Position numbers and translations under genes: made by a program. Below are positions 21,691-34,364 of a stretch of DNA of 64,000 nucleotides, one piece after another (the first letter of the stretch is position 1; each line of letters begins with the position of its first letter). This DNA comes from Trileptium ribeirensis (taxonomy: Eukaryota > Nematoda > Enoplea > Enoplida > Thoracostomopsidae). Where the stretch lies: positions 16,899-80,898 of the forward strand of contig JASANE010016352.1 of the NCBI GenBank assembly GCA_030248225.1, given 5' to 3'. Under the pieces are notes generated by a model. That model saw only the letters and a list, made by a program, of their open reading frames with translations. It made no database searches and was not told the DNA's origin.

Positions 21691-24344
21691 ATATATATAT
21701 ATCCATAATTCAAGTACGCAAATAAAGCCTTTATGGCCAGCAACAATATGGTTATAATAGTGATATGATGCAAGATACGTATACCAATAGGTGCCTTTAT
21801 GGTACTACAATCTATATATATATATATATATATATGGTAGCAATACTTATCCATCCCTGAACTGTTAATAACGATACCCAGCGAGGTTAATGGCCGTAAT
21901 GATTCATGATCTGTGCCATTTATAAGGTTTATAAATGAGGTTTCAAGAGGGTCTTGCTGTTGGTTCGTATATACGGGGGAAGAATCGGCTTATGTATTCA
22001 CTTGCGCAAAGAGGTCATAAATTGGTTCTAATCCCATACACGTGCGTATTTCGATGCAACGGTGGGTTTCGTACCCAGTTGGGTCATATCCGTTTGGTAT
22101 TTTCTAAGTTGGGAGACATTCGCAACTAAATTCGAAACTGTTGACCATTACACTATGGCCTGGATTATTGGGGTATTCGATTAAATGTTGGCCATTACAC
22201 TATGGCCAGGATTAATGGGGTATTTGTAAATGTTGGCCATTAAAGTGCGGCCAGGATTATTAGATTTTCTATTAAATGCTGGCCATTAGACTGCGGCCAG
22301 GATTATTAGACTCTCTATTCAATGTTGGGCATTAGACTGTGGCCAGGATTAAGGGTATTGGTAAATGTTGGCCATTACACTGTGGCCAGGATTAAGGGTA
22401 TTCGATAAAATGTTGCCATTAGGCTATCTTCAGAATTAATCCACCTCGTAACGATCTAGTATGGATCTGTTACACATATAATTACCTGAAACACCAGCCT
22501 GGAATCAGTATATGTTGCAATAAAGTGTAGACAGACAGGATCACACCCAATCTCCCCCTTTCGAGGTAATAATATTAAACAGAGTCCATAGGTTTTGCGT
22601 TATATTGTTTAGTTGTGCCATTAGTTTTTGACAATGTCGATATTATTATGCAGACCATATCCATTTTGACAAAATGCATGCCGCACAATAAAACTGCAAA
22701 GAAAACACTGTCATAAAATGACAACACCAGTAGCTAGCAGTCAATGATAAAATTTATAAAAAACACGGTGGTCTATAAGACACTCTGTTGGCGAAGGTGT
22801 GTTTAAAAACCTGTGCAATGCATATGCTCCAAACGGTGGGAATATTTATAACATGAACACCACATAAGTTCCATTACTGCAACGCAACCATGATCTGCGT
22901 TCTTGGTAAGGAACTGTTTGTTATTAAATGCACAGAGTATTACCATGGTTTGTCTCAAATATGGTGCCAATGTTCGCAAAGTGAAAGTGCATCAGGCAAA
23001 GTGAAACTGAGCGAAATTACGCTAGACCAATGCATGGCGTATGCCGTTAGTGTGGGCTAAGTGTACGCAGGACTGCAAGCGGGACATTTCTGCCGTGCCA
23101 AAAGCAACCAAGATGCGAATATACACAATATACTAGTAACTCTATGGAGATTGCAGTGAAGCATTGGTACACCTACGCCTATTGCGTGCACAGGCAATCA
23201 GCTCTCGAAAGCATACGTTGATATACTATATGTGGATAACACACAATACCGCACAAGTTAGAACAAAACTAACACTTGCGAATAAGTGCCCATGCCCCAA
23301 AACCCCTCACGTGCAACCAATCAGCCTCCCACGACGTAACCGTAAAATTAGGAACTTTGGGTCGATGAACCATGGCGGCACCATACCTCCGTACCAGGGA
23401 ATAACCGGAACCGGAACCAGCAACCGGAACCGTCCATTTAAACCGATCCGGAACCGGAATCTGGTCTTCGAAATTTATATATAGTAAAACAGATGATGAA
23501 AGAAATGAAGGTATAGTGGATTTAAAATGCATTAAAAATAACTTTTACATTAAACTTAATGTATTGCGATGGTATTATTGCCTTTCTGAAACTTTAAAGA
23601 GGCTGAGGAAGCTAATAATGTTTATTTATCGATCAAATATGTCGGTTTTTGGACATTCAGAACAAAAAATGTCTTCCACTACACACCATTGCGTCAAATC
23701 GAATGTGCTTACAAAGCTTGGAGCGTAGAATACACACTTTCGCTCTGTCTCCAGTCGCCTCTCTTTACTACACATACGTTTGTTGCATGTTCTTCTGTAG
23801 GAAACTTAAAATTATTGGTTTATATGATTCTAAGAGAAAATAATAGATAGAAGGTAATTTTCTGATCACTTGTCAGAGACATTGTTTAGGCTAGCGTTGG
23901 ACAAACAGTGCCCGTCAGTTAGATCATAATGATGATAACTGTCTAATCAGAATGCTATAAATGAGACACTGTGATGTTGCTCGCAGTTTCAATAAATACA
24001 GTTCATTGCCAAGAAAGCAGATAACATTAGTTTACTTCAATTTAGACTGATTTACCAAGTTTACAAGCGCAATGGCGGGTGACTGAATTTATGTTAATTG
24101 CATGTTTATTGTTAATTTATGGAAATTGGCTAGTTAATCTTTTCTTTTGCTTAGTTGTATTGGAGCTTGATCATTGTATAATATATATTACATATGTTTG
24201 GATTACAGGATGAAGCAAAAAATGTGGAAAATTTCAAACAAACTTTTTAAACCTGAATTCCGGTTCTGGCATAGTTTTTGGCCTTTGCCGGAACCGCAAA
24301 CGGAACACGATTTTCACCGGAACCTGAATTCCGGTTACTGCCTG
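21691..24344 (+). repeat. 2.65 kb tandem unit 2
   Basis: This is a near-identical copy of unit 1 without the 64-base segment, with its hAT-like element at 23395-24344 again ending ACTGCCTG. Differences from unit 3 are a few substitutions and the length of the TA microsatellite. Confidence 0.92.
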
Positions 24345-24465
24345 ATATATATATATCCATAATTCAAGTACGCAAATAAAGCCTTTATGGCCAGCAACAA
24401 TATGGTTATAATAGTGATATGATGCAAGATACGTATACCAATAGGTGCCTTTATGGTACTATCTT

Positions 24466-24515
<50 letters not shown>

Positions 24516-27022
24516 TAGCAATACTTATCCATCCCTGAACTGTTAATAACGATACCCAGCGAGGTTAATGGCCGTAATGATTCATGATCTGTGCCATTTA
24601 TAAGGTTTATAAATGAGGTTTCAAGAGGGTCTTGCTGTTGGTTCGTATATACGGGGGAAGAATCGGCTTATGTATTCACTTGCGCAAAGAGGTCATAAAT
24701 TGGTTCTAATTCCATACACGTGCGTATTTCGATGCAACGGTGGGTTTCGTACCCAGTTGGGTCATATCCGTTTGGTATTTTCTAAGTTGGGAGACATTCG
24801 CAACTAAATTCGAAACTGTTGACCATTACACTATGGCCTGGATTATTGGGGTATTCGATTAAATGTTGGCCATTACACTATGGCCAGGATTAATGGGGTA
24901 TTTGTAAATGTTGGCCATTAAAGTGCGGCCAGGATTATTAGATTTTCTATTAAATGCTGGCCATTAGAATGCGGCCAGGATTATTAGACTCTCTATTCAA
25001 TGTTGGGCATTAGACTGTGGCCAGGATTAAGGGTATTGGTAAATGTTGGCCATTACACTGTGGCCAGGATTAAGGGTATTCGATAAAATGTTGCCATTAG
25101 GCTATCTTCAGGATTAATCCACCTCGTAACGATCTAGTATGGATCTGTTACACATATAATTACCTGAAACACCAGCCTGGAATCAGTATATGTTGCAATA
25201 AAGTGTAGACAGACAGGATCACACCCAATCTCCCCCTTTCGAGGTAATAATATTAAACAGAGTCCATAGGTTTTGCGTTATATTGTTTAGTTGTGCCATT
25301 AGTTTTTGACAATGTCGATATTATTATGCAGACCATATCCATTTTGACAAAATGCATGCCGCACAATAAAACTGCAAAGAAAACACTGTCATAAAATGAC
25401 AACACCAGTAGCTAGCAGTCAATGATAAAATTTATAAAAAACACGGTGGTCTATAAGACACTCTGTTGGCGAAGGTGTGTTTAAAAACCTGTGCAATGCA
25501 TATGCTCCAAACGGTGGGAATATTTATAACATGAACACCACATAAGTTCCATTACTGCAACGCAACCATGATCTGCGTTCTTGGTAAGGAACTGTTTGTT
25601 ATTAAATGCACAGAGTATTACCATGGTTTGTCTCAAATATGGTGCCAATGTTCGCAAAGTGAAAGTGCATCAGGCAAAGTGAAACTGAGCGAAATTACGC
25701 TAGACCAATGCATGGCGTATGCCGTTAGTGTGGGCTAAGTGTACGCAGGACTGCAAGCGGGACATTTCTGCCGTGCCAAAAGCAACCAAGATGCGAATAT
25801 ACACAATATACTAGTAACTCTATGGAGATTGCAGTGAAGCATTGGTACACCTACGCCTATTGCGTGCACAGGCAATCAGCTCTCGAAAGCATACGTTGAT
25901 ATACTATATGTGGATAACACACAATACCGCACAAGTTAGAACAAAACTAACACTTGCGAATAAGTGCCCATGCCCCAAAACCCCTCACGTGCAACCAATC
26001 AGCCTCCCACGACGTAACCGTAAAATTAGGAACTTTGGGTCGATGAACCATGGCGGCACCATACCTCCGTACCAGGGAATAACCGGAACCGGAACCAGCA
26101 ACCGGAACCGTCCATTTAAACCGATCCGGAACCGGAACCTGGTCTTCGAAATTTATATATAGTAAAACAGATGATGAAAGAAATGAAGGTATAGTGGATT
26201 TAAAATGCATTAAAAATAACTTTTACATTAAACTTAATGTATTGCGATGGTATTATTGCCTTTCTGAAACTTTAAAGAGGCTGAGGAAGCTAATAATGTT
26301 TATTTATCGATCAAATATGTCGGTTTTTGGACATTCAGAACAAAAAATGTCTTCCACTACACACCATTGCGTCAAATCGAATGTGCTTACAAAGCTTGGA
26401 GCGTAGAATACACACTTTCGCTCTGTCTCCAGTCGCCTCTCTTTACTACACATACGTTTGTTGCATGTTCTTCTGTAGGAAACTTAAAATTATTGGTTTA
26501 TATGATTCTAAGAGAAAATAATAGATAGAAGGTAATTTTCTGATCACTTGTCAGAGACATTGTTTAGGCTAGCGTTGGACAAACAGTGCCCGTCAGTTAG
26601 ATCATAATGATGATAACTGTCTAATCAGAATGCTATAAATGAGACACTGTGATGTTGCTCGCAGTTTCAATAAATACAGTTCATTGCCAAGAAAGCAGAT
26701 AACATTAGTTTACTTCAATTTAGACTGATTTACCAAGTTTACAAGCGCAATGGCGGGTGACTGAATTTATGTTAATTGCATGTTTATTGTTAATTTATGG
26801 AAATTGGCTAGTTAATCTTTTCTTTTGCTTAGTTGTATTGGAGCTTGATCATTGTATAATATATATTACATATGTTTGGATTACAGGATGAAGCAAAAAA
26901 TGTGGAAAATTTCAAACAAAATTTTTAAACCGGAATTCCGGTTCCGGTATGGTTTTTGCCCTTTGCCGGAACCGCAACCGGAACACGATTTTCGCCGGAA
27001 CCGGAATTCCGGTTACTCCCTG
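24345..27022 (+). repeat. 2.65 kb tandem unit 3
   Basis: This is the last unit of the array. The TA microsatellite is expanded at 24466-24513. Its hAT-like element (26073-27022) ends ACTCCCTG, and the flank is CTCCGTAC on both sides. Array sequence stops there and dispersed repeat R2 resumes. Confidence 0.92.
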
Positions 27023-27030
27023 CTCCGTAC
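26065..27030 (-). mobile_element. hAT-like element with clear 8-bp target duplication
   Basis: CTCCGTAC at 26065-26072 and 27023-27030 flanks the 950-bp element in unit 3. This is the most informative target duplication for the family because it is not in a microsatellite. It establishes 8-bp duplication with CAGGG termini, as in hAT. The insertion split a copy of R2, whose halves are 25.8-26.07 kb and 27.03-27.42 kb. Confidence 0.85.
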
Positions 27031-27420
27031 CCAGAACCATGGATCGCAGAGCAAAATCAACACCAACAATGAGTTTGCCATGCCTGAAAACCCCCAAGTA
27101 AAACTTTTTATCCGCCCAAGACATCAGAACAAATTTTCAAATTTTGGGTCGAAGAACCATTGGGGCGTCATACTCCGTACCTTAAATGCCATAAATCCAA
27201 AAACAGAGCCTTAATCGAAAAACAAGGAAAGAGGCATCAACCAAGCAGAGAAAAAATTCGATAGTTAGGAGAAAATAACTTTGCTTTCGTGATGGGTACT
27301 AAAACAGAGTGAAAACTATCATTTTAACCTCTGACCCCGAACCACGGGGTCATACCCCCGTACCCATGGAACCATTGAAATAAAAAGATTTCACTCCTGC
27401 AAAACACAATCTCCATTACG
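27031..27420 (+). repeat. Dispersed repeat R2, downstream half
   Basis: Blocks such as GTCGCAGAGCAAAATCA-like, TTTGCCATGCC, TTAATCGAAAAACAA and GGGTACTAAAA recur at 30840-31700 (left arm) and inversely at 60130-61000 (right arm). The end GCAAAACACAATCTCCATTA matches the family end near 31690. Two or more sub-repeats of about 350 bases can be seen within the family. Confidence 0.65.
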
Positions 27421-27468
27421 TTTCACTACGTTCTGTATATTTCTCTAATAACAAAAAAGAAACAATAC

Positions 27469-27585
27469 CTCATCATCTTCATTAATAAGTGACGATCGAA
27501 TACTGTCACCGATTGGCCATTTTTGATTTCTCATAACCAAATCAGATGGAGGCGAATGGGTTACCTGAGCGTCAGAACTCCATAT
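27469..27585 (-). CDS. Lamin tail-domain exon outside the inverted repeat
   Basis: This exon of 117 bases (39 codons, phase 0 at both ends) lies between a TTTTGTAG acceptor and a GAG|GTATTG donor. It encodes IWSSDAQVTHSPPSDLVMRN followed by QKWPIGDSIRSSLINEDDE. The HSPPxDLV and xxWxxGDSxRSxLIN patterns are hallmarks of the second half of the Ig-like lamin tail domain. It follows in frame from the exon at 30053-30157 (GKTST to IWSS), across an intron that contains the inverted-repeat boundary at 27903. In vertebrate LMNA, as I recall it, an exon starts at the same point. The last exon, which would complete the domain and carry any CaaX box, is not visible: beyond this exon lie R2 and the 8 kb tandem array. 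Confidence 0.92.
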
Positions 27586-27902
27586 CTACAAAACAATATA
27601 TGTATAAATGCAGTACATTGCAATCTCCTGCATCCATAGACTCTACTGAAACTCAAAAATAATTTAAGATTCACTACACGATCCTAAATCGAGCTTCTTT
27701 GCCCTCACCATCCCAGCTGAAACTTTTCCGACAAACCTCGTAACACGCTCTGTGGTGGAAAGGTGCAAAGCCGGCTTAAATGTATTTCAAAATCGGTTTG
27801 TAGTGAAAATTTTTGACTCGACCAAAGTTTGAACAACCTTTGCAGCCGAATCAAGCATCGGCCAACTTCGTACCTTGCAATTATCACTTTTATTTATAGA
27901 AC
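27586..27902. other. Single-copy intron sequence next to the arm boundary
   Basis: This is lamin intron sequence on the minus strand between the exon at 27469 and the start of the left arm. It has no match in the right arm. I see nothing else in it. Confidence 0.7.
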
Positions 27903-28439
27903 CATCGGCTAGAACAGCAAGTAGCAAAGCGGCATCGATCTCGTTTCTACTTATACTTTACTTTTAAAATAGTGTGGCAAGGGATGCTACACTAACTACA
28001 TGTACACTGAACCCGGACGATCGAATGCCTAAATTATGAAAATTGATACAAATGTACCTGGGATAATTATTAAATCTATGATGCTTGTGTTAGTAAACGG
28101 AGCGAAGCGTTTTTGTTTTCGTCAGAGAGGAAAAATTCGGCACCGTCTGTGCGTTAAACTCCTCAATAACTACTGCGCCGATTTAAAAAACTTTTTTTTG
28201 TTTGAAAGGCCTAATATCGGACAGGTGCAAGACATATAGATTTTAACAAAATTTGCTTTAGTTAATTAGCAGTACCTAATTAGTTAAGCGTGTTAGCCTA
28301 TTTTCAGCAATTACAAACAAAAAGTTGTATATGTTTCAATAATTCACTGGTGTAAAGCTATTATTTTGGTGCATGTACTAAATCTCGCCTTGATGATTGT
28401 GAATATCGTGCTTATTTACTATTCCAGGATGTTAAAAAA

Positions 28440-28800
28440 TGCTTACTAGTTAGTTAATTAGCTAATTACTAATTAATTAATTAGCTAATTTTTTTGAAAA
28501 AATTTCAAAGTGATCAAAAATATTAAAAATAAATTGCATCCGGGGATTTTCTATGTCGCTGATCACGAATATGACATTTATGAAGCTCTAAAACCTGGCC
28601 GTATTGCAAATTAGTTGATTAATTAACTAGCTAATTAGGTAATTTTATGCAATAATTTTAAAATCACTTTATAATTGCTAATTTATTAGCTAATTTTATG
28701 CAAATCTTAAAATCACTTTAAAATTGCTAATTTGTTGCGCTGGGCGTTTTCGATGTCGCTGATTATGAATTGTGGCTTTTAAAGCTCTATAATTTTCATC
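28440..28800 (+). repeat. AATTAGCTAATT-rich tandem pair
   Basis: Many copies of the palindrome TTAGCTAA/AATTAGCTAATT occur. Within the stretch, a block around CGATGTCGCTGATTATGAAT is present twice, about 200 bases apart (near 28550 and 28750). The mirror copy is at about 63.08-63.43 kb. Confidence 0.6.
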
Positions 28801-30052
28801 ATAGGCATCAGTTGATGTTATACATTAGCTAATTTCTTTTAGCTATCAATTGCCTAACACGTGGTACTTATTATAAATTGATTAAATTGTTAGTTCAAAC
28901 ACATTTACACAAATAAGATACCAGATACTTAGCATGTTGCTCAGCTCACTTTCTGTAATTTAATACGTTTACTAATTACCATCTTCAATGTCTACCATCC
29001 CTTTCTGACATTAGGCACTGGCGACCGCTTGTTCAGTGAGCCAACCATCCGTCAATAAATAAGAGAACATAAGATTCAAGTTCGGAGCAAAGCATCCAAA
29101 ACGTAAACACAAAAAACTTGGCCAAAAATAAATAGGAAAAATTAATCAAATTTTCTGCAATCATAATATAATGTGTCAGATGATATATAAAAACTGTATC
29201 CTGCGTGGAGCTGCTTCATCTATGATTAGTTCACTACTGTAAGTTTTAGCAATGCCCGGGATTAAATAAACTTATATAAGCACATACTGATTATTTTGGC
29301 CATATAAATGTGGTTTCTTTATTTAGTTTCTGCGTAGTGAAAGTATCTAAGTGTATTATGATACTACATTTTCCACTAGATTGAGACAAATATTTCTTGT
29401 AACTCAAAAATAAAAACTTTTCTTCTTAATTACTCTCACATACAAATGTGTCGCAGCATACTTCTTTTGTAACATGACGTCAGGAATTTGTCTGGAACAC
29501 TGACCAATTACTTTATTTATCGTCTGCGGTTTTTATGGCTATCTTTCTAATTATCACTGATTTTACCCCGCATTACCTAACAGTTTTAGCCTTTTGGGTC
29601 ATGTAACGGCGTTTAATATTTTATTGCTGTATTTGTAACCATCCCAATGGATAGCAAAACGCATTTTCGAAAAAAGAAGATAAGACATGTAATAAATGGC
29701 ACACAAAATACTTCTCATCAACATATATATTTCCGTCAAAAAATGTTTATTCGATTACGCAATAGGGTGCCGTGATGAAAAGAATTGCGAGGTATAAAAG
29801 CCATAAAATTTAGCAATCTGCCGTATCACATCAGTAAAAATTTGGAGATTTTTATGGAAAACAGGTTAATATTCACGAATTTTTAGCCTATGTGAGAAAG
29901 CAATTAGCTAGAATTTTCCGCTCATGAAGGTACCCGGGGAACTGGGTAAGGCTAAAATTTGCTTCAGAGTAGATGATACACTTAGGGGACCTATCCCACC
30001 CCTATTTTACGGATATATCTAATAAGCCAACGAAGGTACAAACAAAACTTAC

Positions 30053-30157
30053 CGTTGATGTTTTACCAGCCTTTATAGTCAAGCTCCGATGGAATTTGTA
30101 AACGACTTCTTCGTCTCCAGCAACGCGCTTAAGTTGCCAGCCTCCAATCTTTACATC
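30053..30157 (-). CDS. Lamin tail-domain exon D (left copy, intact)
   Basis: This exon of 105 bases (35 codons, phase 0-0) lies between an ATTATAG acceptor and an ACG|GTAAGT donor. It encodes DVKIGGWQLKRVAGDEEVVY, then KFHRSLTIKAGKTST. The GxWQLKR, VYKF and xxLKAG-like patterns are the first beta strands of the lamin tail domain. It joins NVGDE of exon C to IWSS of the exon at 27469, giving an uninterrupted domain. The corresponding right-arm exon at 61694-61800 is frameshifted. Confidence 0.95.
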
Positions 30158-30574
30158 CTATAATAAAAACGTTTACATTGTGGAGTATATAGATGGAATC
30201 ACTGAGGAGATGGGAACAAGATTGTTACCATCAGCACAAAAGCTTAATGAACTTACACAGTTTCAAAACAGAGATTTTTGTTCACATTTCATTTAAGAAC
30301 AAATGGTGAAGCCAGCGTATGGTTCAACGAATTCGAGTTTTGATCAAATATTTGAAAACCATAAATTGATTTAGGTGTCGTTTCACATTGGGTTCACGTT
30401 TCACAAATAAGAATATGTGCGGCATAAATACAATTCCTCACGCCTAGACCAACTATCGCATACGACCAAAATTTTTTACTTTTGGTTTGGTTATGATCAT
30501 GAGTTAAATAGAAATTTAATCAGCGTTTCGTGATTGTCTAATTATGGCAATATCAGTTTAGGCACGTCCAGAGC

Positions 30575-31720
30575 ATTGTTTACTAGTAACTCAATCGATA
30601 TTGCAGAACGTAGTGAAGCATAGGTACACCTACGCCTTTGGTGTGCACAGCCAATCAGCTCTCGATAACATACGTCGATATGCTATATGTGGATATCACA
30701 CAATACCGCACAAGTTAGAACAAACTAACAATAATTTTCCCATGTCCGAAAACCACCAGTGGAAACTATCACAGCCTCCCAGGATGTTACAATAAAATTG
30801 GAAATTTTGGGTCGATGAACCATGGAGGGGGCGCCATACCCCGTATCCGTGGAACCATGGGTCGCAGAGCAAAATCAGCACCGACAATGAATTTGCCATG
30901 CCCGAAAACCCTCAAGTAAAACTTCATGTACCACTCAAGTAAACTGTTCAGGACGTCAGAACAAATTTTCGAATTTTGAGTCGAGGACCCATGAGGGTGC
31001 CATACCTAACCCCATGAACAGGAGCCTCAATCGAAAAACAAAATACATCGGCATTTGTAGTTTTACTATGAAATAAAACCAACCAGAGAAACAAATAGAA
31101 GGTTCAGATATAATTAATGTTGCTTCCGTGAAGGATACTAAAGTTGGTACAAAAACCTTTATTTTGCTCTCTGACCTTGAATTTATTTTGCTCTCTGACC
31201 TTGAACCTTGAGTGCGCCATACCCCGTAAACATGGGTCACAGAGCAAAACCCGCGGGTGATACTTTTCAGCCGCCCAAGACGTCAAAACAGATTTTCAAA
31301 TTTTGGGTCAAGAAACCAGTGGGGCGCCATACCCCGTACTTCCAACCCTATAAATTGAGACCCGGAGCCTTAATCGAAAAACAAAAAAGAGGCATCGGCA
31401 TTTATTATTTTACTTTGAAATAAAGGCAACCACCAGAGAAAAAATAATTCTAAAGTTGAGATAAAAATAAACTTGCTTCCGTGAAGGGTACTAAAATAGG
31501 ACAAATACCCACATTTTGGCCCCTGACCCGGGAACCAGACCCCAAATCAAAACCTCGGGGATGTACACGGTAAATCGGCTATGCCGGTTCAACTAAGCTC
31601 AAGACGGTAAAAATTGGTTAAGTCGTTCCCGAGTTATGGCCGATCACGCACACAGACGGAATTTAAAAGATGTCACTCCTGCAACACACAATCTCCACTA
31701 CGTTCTGATTATACACGAGT
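30575..31720 (+). repeat. Dispersed repeat R2 in lamin intron (left arm)
   Basis: It starts near TAGTAACTCAATCGATATTG and ends near ACACAATCTCCACTACGTTC. It shares its first 270 bases with the end of each tandem unit (for example 20485-20741) and the rest with 27031-27420. Blocks GCGCCATACCCCGTA, GGAGCCTTAATCGAAAAAC-like and CTTCCGTGAAGG recur two or three times inside it. The mirror copy is at about 60130-61275. A frame at 31733-31978 (minus) just beyond it has no homology I recognise. Confidence 0.65.
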
Positions 31721-32583
31721 TTTCGTGTGACGCTAGGTTATCCAAACGTAGGTTTTGGAACACGGCATTTTACTTTGCTCTGACCCGTGCCACGTGGTAA
31801 AATTTTGGACTCCAGTGATTCCCCCGTTATAGCTTGTACCAGCTGGCGAAATGGTGGCGCCCCCATACTTGGTCTCCACCGGTTCGCGGGAAGCAGCCAT
31901 CCTTCTTCCAGGACTCATCATTATTTTGATCCCCTCCGGCTCCCGACTTTTTACCAGGATTAACTCAAAAATTTCCATAGCTCCTGAAGAAACCAGATAT
32001 ATATAATCACTCTCAAAACGTTAGGAATTGGACACAGCATATCATGTTATAACATAGCGCATGAAAACACATTGACAAGAACATGTTTTAAGAAACGCAA
32101 ATCCTTACACGTATGAAGCAATCCGAAACCAATATATATATGTAATCTTATCTACCCAGAAATAGCTTACGCATGATTATTTTGCGGACACTAAATTCTA
32201 TTTATAAGCGCGTTCCAATTTCCAGCAATGTAATACAACAATGCCAATACATTACAGGTAACAAGACGGTCTCATTCAGCAATTCAAAAAAGAGTGTTAC
32301 TCGTTTTACGGAATTGATAAATATCAAATTGTTAAGAGTCCGTGCAATATCTTGTTGTAAGTTATTTTTAACAAAGTCAAACGCAAAATTATTTAAATTT
32401 TTGTGTCCCGGATTAACTTAAGCTTTAGTAGCTGCACAAATAGCTACCAGATTATTATTGTGATGAGTGAGTGCAAACCCGTTTCACAATATAGCTACAT
32501 GCCTTAAGTATAGCACATTGCCAATTACAAAAAATTCACGATATTAATTGATTTGATTCAGATAGCAATCGTATGTTAGTTAC

Positions 32584-32670
32584 CTCGTCGCCGACATTGC
32601 ACAATTTCACATACTCTCCATCTGTATCATGATCCATTATCTCTAATGGCCCTTCATGGTGCTGACTGGT
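32584..32670 (-). CDS. Lamin exon C, start of tail domain (left copy, intact)
   Basis: This exon of 87 bases (29 codons, phase 0-0) lies between a TTTATTTCAG acceptor and a GAG|GTAACT donor. It encodes TSQHHEGPLEIMDHDTDGEY, then VKLCNVGDE. The pattern EIxxxDxxGxYVxLxN is the entry strand of the lamin tail domain. The right copy at 59142-59228 keeps the frame but has G-to-E, V-to-M and E-to-K changes. Confidence 0.93.
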
Positions 32671-34051
32671 CTGAAATAAAGCCATAACACACATTTTCCT
32701 AGATACTACTAGGTTCATCAATCCGCAATCTAAGCGTCAGTAATGCGCAGAAACGAAGTTGGTGCTTTAACGTCTCCCATAAATTATATAGGTATTCCTG
32801 CTACCACTTGATCGCTACCTTCCTTGTAGTTCGTAATTTATCCAAAATCTACATCCTAGCGGAAAGATACAAAAAATGATCAATCTGAAGTTATTCGACT
32901 GAAATTTGCGCTTTGCTATCACCGCAACATGAAAAAAGAACAAGACTGACGAGAACTAGTATATATTAACTGGGCTCTCCAAATTGGGGTGTGAGGGGCC
33001 CTGACAAAAACAAAGTGCCTAAAATTTCGTCCCCTTGCCAACATTTTGTGTGCCCCAGGTACATCGCCTCTTGAAAATGTTTCGCTCGGTAAAAACAACA
33101 TTGGCTCATTTGCTTTTGGCGAGGGCTCGAAATCGTTTTCTCAACATATAACATTAATAGGCTAAGAGTTACAGGGCTTCTCCCTCCCTCTACCTTTAAA
33201 CATATTTAGCCATATTTTCGCTATAAAACATGTAAACTTGTTAATATTTGTTGCAAGTCTGTAGCTCTGTATCGGATTGTTGGATACAGACAATATAAAG
33301 GGATACTAGTCTACAATAGTATAGCCCCATTTACAATGAAAGAACGAACGACTCACCTTTTCAGATTTAATTATTCAGATTCTCATTTTTTCAAGGAACT
33401 ACATTTTTGGGCAACTAACGATATAACAAATAAATAAAAAGATCTCCAAAACTTTTGCACGCTGCTAACATTTCACCACAACTCTAGCCGTGTGTAGTTA
33501 GGGATAGAATATTAACTGCATAAGGACATGTACACGCATATAATTGAGTCTAAAAAACACACCCAATTTGATTTTAACGACTTTCGTGCAAATGTGAGTG
33601 GTTTTGTGAACGACCATTCTATCCATGTCTCTATAAAATATTATAGCGGAGTTAGCTGATTATTTTCTGTTGCCGCGTTGCTAATTATATAATAGGCAAA
33701 ATAAAAGGCTCAAAAAGTGTGTATGCCAATTGTGCTAATGTTATTGACAAATGTTCCAAGCCATACACAGCTTGCTATAAAGTACGAAAATCATATTGGT
33801 AATTTATTATCACAGATGTTTATAATTTATTATTCTCCCTGTCCATAGCTACAAAAGAGAAAGGTTGTCAGCATTGACATAATGGACGCACGTTGTCTAT
33901 ACGAAACCAGATAAGATTTAGCTGCTTAGAACTCAAAGTCTGAATGATAAATTAGCGCTAAAGCATTATTGAAACAAAAAGTGTTTACTATGGAACTTAT
34001 ATTGACGTACTGCGTTGCGCACAGATTGCCTGACCTGCTATATCAACTCAC

Positions 34052-34364
34052 CGTATAAGTATATCGCCCTTCATCGCCAAAACTATCCAAGTCGTCGCCG
34101 ATCTCACTGATGCCCCCTCGACCTCCAAAAGATACTTCTGCACGTGATGAAGATGTCGTTTCCGTAAGACGCTTTCGCTTAACGGGACCACTACTTATCA
34201 AGGACGATGTAAATCCTTGGGATGCACCAGAAGCAGCAGCTCCGCTTGTCGAAGTCCTTTTAACAAAGCGACTACTCGCTGTGCTACTCCCACCTCCTCT
34301 GGTAGCGCTTGATGTCATTGTTGACGACTTCACAAGCGACGTACCGCCGGGCGTCATGTTTAGC
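34052..34364 (-). CDS. Lamin exon B, tail linker with nuclear localisation signal (left copy)
   Basis: This exon of 313 bases (phase 2 to 0) lies between a TTATTTCAG acceptor and an ACG|GTGAGT donor. With the AG left from exon A it begins R-LNMTPGGTSLVKSS, completing the lamin-type rod end EEARLNMTP. The TP may be the mitotic CDK site found there in lamins. A Ser/Thr/Ala/Gly-rich linker follows, then PVKRKRLTE, the classical lamin nuclear localisation signal, and an acidic stretch EIGDDLDSFGDEG before the tail domain. The signal separates it from most cytoplasmic intermediate filaments. The frame is fully open here. The right copy at 57438-57743 has lost it. Confidence 0.95.

Noticed and set aside
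20511..26521. Short open frames repeated identically in each tandem unit (64, 70, 87 and 106 codons)
   Set aside because: They are copies made by the unit duplication and overlap non-coding repeats on both strands. Repetition here is not evidence of selection.
27300..27460. Terminal lamin exon with CaaX box just after the 27469 exon
   Set aside because: The only acceptor-like site (TTTTGCAG near 27400) leads at once to GAG TGA and belongs to repeat R2. No CaaX-coding exon is seen in this part.
31733..31978. 81-codon frame in the lamin intron as an extra lamin exon
   Set aside because: Exons C and D already join in phase across this intron. The mirror at 59880-60140 is frameshifted, and the translation does not resemble a lamin tail.
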